Source: Baffinella frigidus (taxonomy: Eukaryota; Cryptophyceae; Cryptomonadales; Baffinellaceae). From it: a DNA stretch of 10,062 nucleotides. Below, one piece after another: positions 6,176-10,062 of the stretch. The stretch is from NCBI GenBank assembly GCA_026770585.1, contig MU646639.1, positions 328,303-338,364 of the forward strand, in the 5' to 3' direction. The notes beneath the pieces are model-generated. The model did no database searches and was not told where the DNA came from. It was given only the letters and a program-made list of their open reading frames with translations. A program made the position numbers and the translations under genes. Each line of letters opens with the position of its first letter. Within the stretch, counting starts at the first letter, position 1.

Positions 6176-6455
6176 TTCAGGATTCAGTCAGTATGACTCA
6201 GGATCATGTGGAGGAATCAGGATTTAGTCAGTATGACTCAGGGGTTAGTCAGGATTACTCAGGAATCAGTCAGGATGACTCAGGAATCAGTCAGGAGCAC
6301 TCAGGAATCAGTCAGAATGACTCAGGATTCAGTCAGGATGACTGAGAATTCAGTCAGGATGACTCAGTATTCAGTCAGGATGACTTAGTATTCAGTCAGG
6401 ATGACTCAGGATTTAGTCAGAATAACTCAAGATGCAGTCAGGAAGACTCAGGATA
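6176..6455 (+). repeat. 21-bp minisatellite with phased TGACTCA motifs
   Basis: About 13 units of roughly ATTCAGTCAGGATGACTCAGG. Exact TGACTCA occurs at 6194, 6234, 6276, 6318, 6360 and 6402 (40, then 42 bp apart). The intervening units at 6255, 6297, 6339, 6381 and 6423 each carry a one- or two-base variant. TGACTCA is the known core site of AP-1/Gcn4-type bZIP factors, but no factor or function is shown here. Because 21 is a multiple of three, a plus frame (ATG 6206 to stop 6388) translates to a SVRMTQE heptad repeat; this follows from the repeat and is not called as a gene. Confidence 0.85.
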
Positions 6456-6470
6456 GAGTTTCCAGGTAAT

Positions 6471-6640
6471 TGCCTACACCCTGAACCCTGAACCCGAAAT
6501 CCTCCACTATCGGCCCTCAACCCGCAATCCGCAATCCGCCACTCACACCGCAACCCGCAACCCTCAACCCTCAACCCTCAGCCCGCCACCTTCATCCCTC
6601 CACCCTCAACAACCCTCCACCCTCCACCCTCACTAAGAGC
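6471..6640 (+). repeat. Degenerate C-rich array
   Basis: CCCTGAA, CCCGAAAT, CCCTCAA and CCACCCT units, a decayed telomere-like array in the same orientation as 1-157. It lies between the minisatellite and the coding-like exon. Its C-rich strand is the sense strand of that exon. Confidence 0.75.
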
Positions 6641-6754
6641 AGGGAAAAATTGTCCTTGGTTGTGGAGAAAAGTTTTGGTAATGCCGTCGGCGTGTTGAGC
6701 CTTTGCGCTTGTGTTAAGACTTTGCAACCCTAACTGTGTGGTCCCTCGGTTCAG

Positions 6755-7021
6755 GTTGGTGGTGACGGCATGCATTCGGGCCAAGACGCCGAGTCTCTCG
6801 GAATCACACTTCTTTCGCAGTTGATGCGCACTCTTCTGGATGAAACGTTGGAGGTGGACGAAGTGGAGGCGCTGCTCTGCCGCCTCGAGGAGGCAGTCAC
6901 GGATGACTCTGGCGGGAGCCGCCCGGATTGGATGAACCAGTACGCGGTGCTCGGGCACGGGCGACAGGGCCTGCCTGTGCACCAGGCGGGGTGTCAGGGA
7001 GGGAGCCAAGACACCCCCTAA
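6755..7021 (+). CDS. Coding-like exon of an unknown protein
   Basis: The frame is open from 6734. ATG 6770 gives 83 residues. The middle part, LLSQLMRTLLDETLEVDEVE followed by ALLCRLEEAVTDDSGG, is acidic, probably helical, and has strong codon-position bias (many GAG, GAC, GTG, CTC), unlike the surrounding repeats. CGGTTCAG at 6747-6754, with CCCTAAC 20 bases before the AG, resembles a branch point plus acceptor, so an exon from 6755 is plausible; a donor GGTAATG near 6677 would make a 77-nt intron. The final residues and the stop (7019-7021) are supplied by the following C-rich array, so the true protein was probably longer. The longer opposite frame (7009-6578) runs into array DNA and looks like a shadow. 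No family recognised. Confidence 0.4.
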   Translation, partial: VGGDGMHSGQDAESLGITLLSQLMRTLLDETLEVDEVEALLCRLEEAVTDDSGGSRPDWMNQYAVLGHGRQGLPVHQAGCQGGSQDTP

Positions 7022-7195
7022 CCCCCTAACTCCCGAAGCCCTTGAACCCCCAAACCCCCTTACCCCTCAACCCCTAAACACCCAAAAACCTTGAACCCCT
7101 AAACCCCTGAACTTCGAAACCCCTAAACCCCCCAAAAAACCTAAAACCCTAAACCTCAAAAACTCTAAAACCCTGAAACCTCGAAACCCTGAAAA
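7016..7195 (+). repeat. Degenerate C-rich telomere-like array
   Basis: CCCCCTAA, CCCCTAAA, CCTAAAAC and CCCTGAAA units in the same orientation as 1-157. It begins inside the last codons of the upstream frame. The shift from 7- to 8- and 9-base units shows long independent drift. Confidence 0.8.
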
Positions 7196-7237
7196 CGGCC
7201 GCCAATATGTCAGCCTCCCTCAAACGGCCGCCAATAT
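7193..7237 (+). repeat. 16-bp direct repeat
   Basis: AAACGGCCGCCAATAT occurs at 7193-7208 and 7222-7237, 29 bp apart. GGCCGCCA also occurs at 7769-7776 within another foldback. Function unknown. Confidence 0.7.
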
Positions 7238-7362
7238 TTCTATCCCACGCCAGGTCACAAGTGAGAGTCCAGGTTGAGGCACCTTGCGCTAAAAGCGTTT
7301 CTCAGTAGAAATAAATCAGTATTGCGCCCTTGAATACTCCAAGTGATGACTTTTGCCAGGAA

Positions 7363-7704
7363 TCAACTTGAGTCAATTTTGTAAATATGAAACGAAATGC
7401 CTTTTTTTGATCTGGCGTGGCCCTCCTCAAGAACGAACAAAGCAACCACATGTTGCTTGTTTCTGACAGTGGGTGGGTGGTTTGACAGAGCAAGGACGAA
7501 TTCGCCCGGCGGCACCCTCGCGCAGCCACAGAAGTCGCCGATGACCGCATCAGTCCCGCCGCACACCGTGCATTCAGACATATGCAGGCGCCGGATCTGA
7601 TTCACCGGCCAAATCGCTTTCTCAAAGTCCTCGAAGTCATTTGAATTTATTGACGGCACGTTTTCGCATAGGCGTGGAAGACAAGCAGTGCCGTGGGTAC
7701 CGGC
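7363..7704 (-). CDS. Coding-like fragment with CxxC...CxC cysteine cluster
   Basis: The minus frame is open from 7704 to a stop at 7363-7365, 113 codons. No ATG lies near the upstream end; the first in-frame Met is well inside (in RRLHMSEC), so the upstream part may be the 3' portion of an exon beginning after a splice acceptor (TACAG or GTAG on the minus strand near 7707-7714). The sequence is well mixed and protein-like, with ENVPSINSNDFEDFEKAI and then ECTVCGGTDAVIGDFCGCAR. The four cysteines (CxxC...CxC) could bind zinc, in the manner of MYND or RING-type fingers, but the spacing matches none I can name. After a 7-base A-run (about 7400) a second minus frame to 7302 is also protein-like (AFRFIFTKLTQVDSW), so a one-base frameshift may separate two parts of one gene. 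Function unknown. Confidence 0.4.
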   Translation of the reverse strand, partial: AGTHGTACLPRLCENVPSINSNDFEDFEKAIWPVNQIRRLHMSECTVCGGTDAVIGDFCGCARVPPGEFVLALSNHPPTVRNKQHVVALFVLEEGHARSKKGISFHIYKIDSS

Positions 7705-7739
7705 CTACGCTGTAGGCTCAGACACAGCAAGAGAGATAA

Positions 7740-7803
7740 GTGCGTTTATTACGGATCGAAACCAACGTGGCCGCCATGTATTCCCTTTCGTGAAGGCCAT
7801 GTG
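7740..7803 (+). repeat. Dispersed repeat, copy 1 (inverted copy at 9283-9346)
   Basis: Reverse-complementing 9283-9346 gives a match at 52 of 64 positions, with GGCCGCCATGTATTCC against GGCCACCATGTATTCC. Part of this copy forms the left arm of the foldback at 7762-7867. Confidence 0.75.
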
Positions 7804-7867
7804 ATATCAGGACTTAACCGCCAAGAGCCTCGGTGGGGGTGCATGGATGACATGGCGGCCGTGTTGG
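7762..7867. mobile_element. 106-bp foldback element
   Basis: CCAACGTGGCCGCCATGT (7762-7779) and 7850-7867 are reverse complements at 16 of 18 positions. The interior has no coding potential that stands out. The left arm is also found in the dispersed copy near 9283-9346, supporting a mobile origin. Confidence 0.6.
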
Positions 7868-7876
7868 CATTAACAG

Positions 7877-7878
<2 letters not shown>

Positions 7879-7923
<45 letters not shown>

Positions 7924-7928
7924 TCTTT
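7879..7928 (+). repeat. CT microsatellite
   Basis: About 22 CT dinucleotides interrupted once by G. It creates Ser-Leu or Glu-Arg runs in chance frames. It lies between two foldback elements. Confidence 0.95.
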
Positions 7929-7967
7929 TGTATTCTCTCTCGTAGGGTCACAGACCAGGGTACTGTA

Positions 7968-8070
7968 CAGGGGCACCTCGCTCATAAGGAGCCTCGCACC
8001 ACCTTAAGGCTAGATAGGCCTGCCGTAGGGTCCTAATGGGGTGCGCCTCCTTGTGATCGAGGTAACCCTG
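7968..8070. mobile_element. MITE-like foldback element, subfamily 1, copy C
   Basis: The left end CAGGGGCACCTCGCTCATAA is preceded by TA. The right end at 8070 reads ATCGAGGTAACCCTG. The core has GCCGTAGGGTCCTAATGG as in copies A and B. A second right-type end (CGACGCACCCCTG, ending 8122) follows, so the element may instead extend to 8122, or a right end may have been duplicated. Confidence 0.65.
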
Positions 8071-8165
8071 CACACTGTAGGGTCCCAGAGGGAGGCGAGG
8101 TCTTCCGATCGACGCACCCCTGTCCTAGGGGGGTTGCGCGATCACCATACATGTAGGTAATGCCG

Positions 8166-8305
8166 AAAGCCAACGCCAGCGAGGGACTTGTCAGCTCTAA
8201 AACAACTTTTTAAAAAATCCAGGACTTTTAAAGCCCCAGATAGTTTTTCATTATAAATTTTGTACGGAGTCGTGTTCAAACAAGTCCTCCGCTGGCGTTA
8301 GCTTT
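8166..8305. mobile_element. 140-bp inverted-repeat element, nested
   Basis: AAAGCCAACGCCAGCGAGGG (start of a 26-base arm, 8166-8191) pairs with 8280-8305 at 23 of 26 positions. The AT-rich interior (CTTTTTAAAAAATCC) differs in composition from its surroundings. It lies between a subfamily 1 right end (8122) and another half element (to 8380), suggesting insertion into an older element. No clear target duplication is seen. Confidence 0.7.
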
Positions 8306-8380
8306 TTGCAAGATAGGGCCCTAGGCACAGCCTCACATAGGGTCTGGAGGAGGCGCTTTCTTATGAGCGACGCACCCCTG
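8306..8380. mobile_element. Right half of a subfamily 1 foldback element
   Basis: GATAGGGCCCTAGGCACAGC leads to GGCGCTTTCTTATGAGCGAC and CGCACCCCTG ending at 8380. This is the family core plus a right terminus (reverse complement CAGGGGTGCGTCGCTCATAA). Its left partner is not adjacent, as expected if 8166-8305 inserted or if a rearrangement removed it. Confidence 0.6.
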
Positions 8381-8397
8381 AAGATTTTATTCTAATA

Positions 8398-8754
8398 TCA
8401 CAACAGCGCGTATCCCTGCTCTTCAAACACAAACCTCACACCAGACCCCGCCTCGCCGGACACCCGCAGCATCGCCGCCCGTCTCGCGCCCGCCGCAGGA
8501 CTGAAACCCGAGAGATCCGCCTCAGGAACCGAATCAGGCAGACCACCCTCAGGAATTGAACCGGACAGACCCGCCTCGGGAATCGAATGCTCTCTGCCAC
8601 CAGCCACCCCGCCCTCTGCTGCAGACCTCTCACGCCTCCCTTCTTGTACCTCGCCCCCCCACACACCGCCCCCCACTTCGAGCACCACCTCACCATCGAG
8701 GACCCCCCCCCCCCGGCGTGCACCCTGACAGTCGGCGTCCTCTCTGTGCTCAGC
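8398..8754 (-). CDS. Coding-like exon with 9-residue IPEAGLSGS repeats
   Basis: On the minus strand AAAGCAG lies at the edge of the telomere-like array (CAG at 8757-8755), and the frame from 8754 is open to a stop at 8398-8400, about 118 residues. Order: STEDADCQGARR, a Gly run from a 12-base G tract (8703-8714), VLDGEVVLEVGGGVW, a Glu/Arg/Gly-rich part, three 27-bp repeats (8503-8583: IPEAGLSGS, IPEGGLPDS, VPEADLSGF), then RVSGEAGSGVRFVFEEQGYA. The repeat unit keeps Pro-Glu while changing many third codon positions, which favours this frame over the competing one (8723-8436). The first in-frame ATG is at 8688. A related fragment lies at 9747-9899. No family recognised. The G tract could conceal a sequencing error that shifts frame. 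Confidence 0.4.
   Translation of the reverse strand, partial: AEHREDADCQGARRGGGVLDGEVVLEVGGGVWGGEVQEGRRERSAAEGGVAGGREHSIPEAGLSGSIPEGGLPDSVPEADLSGFSPAAGARRAAMLRVSGEAGSGVRFVFEEQGYALL
8503..8583 (-). repeat. Three 27-bp coding minisatellite units
   Basis: Units 8557-8583, 8530-8556 and 8503-8529 (minus) each begin with Ile/Val-Pro-Glu codons. The first contains CCCGAGGCGGGTC, close to CCCGAGGCGGGCC found elsewhere in the window. Confidence 0.75.
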
Positions 8755-8756
8755 CT

Positions 8757-9058
8757 GCTTTGGGGTTTGGGGTTTGAGGTCTGTTTGGGGTTTGGGGTTT
8801 GGGGTTTGGGGGTTGGGGTTTGGGATACGGGGTTGGGGGTTTGGGGTCTTAGGTGTTGGGTTCTGGGTTTTGGGTTCTGGGTTTTGGGTGTTGGGTTTGG
8901 GGTGATGGGGTTGGGATCCGGGGTTTAGGAATCAGGGTTCATGGTGTCTAGTCTAGGATTTAGGATTTAGGATTTGGGGTTTAGGATGTACAGTTTAGGG
9001 TTTAGGGTTTAGGGTTTAGGGTTTAGGGTTTAGGGTTTAGGGTTTAGGGTTTAAGGTT
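8757..9058 (-). repeat. Inverted telomere-like array, GGGGTTT to TTTAGGG
   Basis: The array starts as GGGGTTT variants with GGGTTCTGGGTTTT, passes through GGATTTA, and ends in about eight pure TTTAGGG units (about 8995-9051). The C-rich strand is sense for the minus-strand frame 8754-8398, and the array lies immediately upstream of its CAG. The gradient from decayed to pure suggests addition or renewal at the right edge. Confidence 0.9.
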
Positions 9059-9088
9059 GAGTTGCGCCAATCCTGCACCGCGAAAGGC

Positions 9089-9113
9089 GTTACTCGAAAA
9101 CAAGGAGGTCGCA
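9089..9113 (+). mobile_element. Solo subfamily 2 foldback end
   Basis: GTTACTCGAAAACAAGGAGG resembles the left end of element F only 30 bp downstream. There is no right arm of its own, so it is probably a fragment. Confidence 0.45.
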
Positions 9114-9118
9114 TACAC

Positions 9119-9227
9119 GGTTACTCGAAATTAAGGACACACACTGCCTGAGGGTCCTACCGTAGAGCTATTCCTACGAGCATAGGACTATCCTAGGAGG
9201 GAAGCGTGTCCTCAATTTCGAATAGCC
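9119..9227. mobile_element. MITE-like foldback element, subfamily 2, copy F
   Basis: The left end GGTTACTCGAAATTAAGGAC pairs with the right end GTCCTCAATTTCGAATAGCC (17 of 20 positions). The core AGGGTCCTACCGTAGAGCTA and AGGACTATCCTAGG agree with element E and subfamily 1. It has no coding capacity and no clear target duplication. Confidence 0.75.
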
Positions 9228-9282
9228 CCCGTACGGTGGTCCTAGAATCATGTGCACGCTAGGCCAAGCGTGTGTTTAGTCT

Positions 9283-9346
9283 CACACGGCCAGCACGGAA
9301 AGGAATACATGGTGGCCATGTTGGGTTCGGTGCGTATAAAACGCAC
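9283..9346 (-). repeat. Dispersed repeat, copy 2 (inverted relative to 7740-7803)
   Basis: This is the reverse complement of 7740-7803 at 52 of 64 positions. It ends with a small hairpin, GTGCGTATAAAACGCAC (9330-9346). Confidence 0.75.
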
Positions 9347-9477
9347 GTTTCTCTCTCGCTGTGTGTGGGGCGCATGTTCACACGAAATTCCCTTGCCCAG
9401 CCCAGAGATGCTAGAGTGTTGGATGATCTTAGGCTACATGCACATACAGTCAGGCTACACCCCCAGGGCGTGGTCGG

Positions 9478-9501
9478 TTTTGATCCGAGATTGGATCAAA
9501 A
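9478..9501. repeat. 9-bp perfect hairpin
   Basis: TTTTGATCC and GGATCAAAA flank the 6-base loop GAGATT. The motif CCCGAGGCGGGCC follows at once. Function unknown. Confidence 0.65.
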
Positions 9502-9688
9502 TCTATCCCGAGGCGGGCCTAAAGTGTCAACACACTTTTTTTAGCGCTCTCTCTAGCGTAGGTGATGCGAGAGCAGACATGGTGCACGCCATTCTCGGTT
9601 TCAAACCCTCTGTATCTGCCGCTCCACTGCTACAGGGAAGATTTTTCTAAAGTCAATTCCAGAACCAACGCCGTCAACTTAGAAACGA

Positions 9689-9707
9689 GGTACCCATAAT
9701 GGGTACC
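9689..9707. repeat. Short palindrome resembling a subfamily 1 end
   Basis: GGTACCCAT and ATGGGTACC surround one base. The flanking ACGAGGTACCC resembles the right end of the CAGGGG elements, so this may be the remnant of a very decayed copy. Confidence 0.45.
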
Positions 9708-9746
9708 CAAACGGCTCCACGGTTGCTTGAATCCCCCAGAGTTGAC

Positions 9747-9899
9747 TTATACACAAGTTACCGCTAGCAGTGCACTAAGGCCAACAGTCAAGACGTTGCG
9801 GACCGCCTCAGGAATCGCGTCAGATAGGCCCGCCTCGGGATGCAGGTAGCGACCAGGTGGTATAACCTCACATTGCAGATCCAGCGAGAGGCCCTCACA
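9747..9899 (-). pseudogene. Second fragment of the IPEAGL-repeat gene
   Basis: The minus frame is open from 9899 to TAA at 9749-9747, 50 residues. It contains PEAGLSDAIPEAV, matching the 9-residue repeats of the frame at 8398-8754, with GACCGCCTCAGGAATCG in common style at DNA level. An overlapping minus frame (about 9986-9788) reads a mixed sequence with EEWLHLRDGHRAEVLDNVRA, and a plus frame (from 9866) reads HIIEYLRSMSIPEMQPLLA. All three are protein-like, so the correct reading is unsettled. Most probably this is a broken duplicate whose upstream part runs into the poly-C. Confidence 0.35.
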
Positions 9900-9981
9900 T
9901 TATCGAGTACCTCCGCTCGATGTCCATCCCGGAGATGCAACCACTCCTCGCGCCCTTCCTCCTCCCCATCCCGCCTCCGCT

Positions 9982-9983
<2 letters not shown>

Positions 9984-10062
<79 letters not shown>
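9984..10062. repeat. Poly-C run to the window end
   Basis: Seventy-nine consecutive C bases with no interruption. Such a run can be an artefact of sequencing or assembly (dark-cycle poly-G reads, reversed) at a contig end, or a true tract. Shorter C runs occur at 4036-4046 and 8703-8714. Confidence 0.9.

Larger units (their letters stand above)
9252..9650 (+). other. Weak 132-residue open frame, partly repeat-derived
   Basis: This is the longest plus frame in the right part. Its first 30 or so codons overlap the dispersed repeat at 9283-9346, and its middle includes the repeated CCCGAGGCGGGCC (giving YPEAGL) next to a hairpin at 9478-9501. No domain, signal peptide or membrane segment is evident. 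The nominal start is not followed by convincing coding bias. It is listed for completeness because nothing else explains 9350-9650. Confidence 0.2.

Noticed and set aside
6206-6388. Heptad-repeat protein SVRMTQE
   Set aside because: It follows automatically from a 21-bp minisatellite; there is no flanking coding sequence, and unit variants create stops.
6176-6455. CRISPR array
   Set aside because: Units are 21 bp head to tail without unique spacers, and the surrounding DNA is eukaryotic subtelomere.
6578-7009. Longest open frame in the window, minus strand, 143 residues
   Set aside because: The plus frame has the better codon-position bias, and the C-terminal part of the minus frame is array DNA (Gly/Val/Glu repeats).
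7693-8007. Plus-strand frame of 104 residues
   Set aside because: It runs through a foldback, the CT microsatellite and the left end of a MITE-like element.
9330-9346. TATA box (TATAAAA)
   Set aside because: It lies in the loop of a hairpin within a dispersed repeat, and the downstream frame is not convincing.

Overview
The window reads as a chromosome end of a nuclear eukaryotic genome. It opens with a near-perfect CCCTAAA array (about 1-157), the Arabidopsis-type telomere, which is also found in many algae, dinoflagellates, apicomplexan relatives and oomycetes. Bacterial operons, Shine-Dalgarno sites, tRNAs and rRNAs were not seen. Possible GT-AG introns fit a eukaryote. The species cannot be named from this sequence.

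Layout. 1-157: terminal telomere. 158-1430: unassigned DNA with a 181-bp element carrying 36-bp inverted ends (689-869) and rearranged small repeats (1047-1366). 1432-2409: two copies of a WD40-type exon fragment, a foldback element, and a 361-bp telomere-like array that interrupts the second WD40 copy exactly in phase. 2410-4240: low-complexity GA/CT DNA, hairpins, a 124-bp tandem duplication and several small foldback (MITE-like) elements. 4240-5550: no recognisable gene. 5551-6175: an inverted (TTTAGGG-sense) degenerate telomeric array ending in a head-to-head junction. 6176-6455: a 21-bp minisatellite with TGACTCA every 42 bp. 6471-7195: C-rich degenerate arrays on both sides of a coding-like exon (6755-7021). 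7363-7704 (minus): a coding-like frame with a CxxC...CxC cluster. 7740-8380: more foldback elements, one nested. 8398-8754 (minus): a coding-like frame with three 9-residue IPEAGLSGS-type repeats, bounded upstream by another telomere-like array (8757-9058). 9059-10062: another foldback element, a weak 132-residue frame, a second IPEAGL fragment, and a 79-base poly-C that runs to the window end.

No intact, confidently functional gene was found. The coding signals are gene fragments set among telomere-derived arrays and short foldback elements, as expected in a decaying, recombining subtelomere. The most notable signal is the relation between arrays and coding fragments. The WD40 frame is rebuilt in phase if the array 1960-2320 is removed as a GT-AG intron. 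At two other places a CCCTAAA-sense array lies upstream of a CAG followed by an open, protein-like frame on the same strand. This suggests that telomere-like arrays may serve as introns or 3' splice regions here. That idea is inference and needs RNA evidence.
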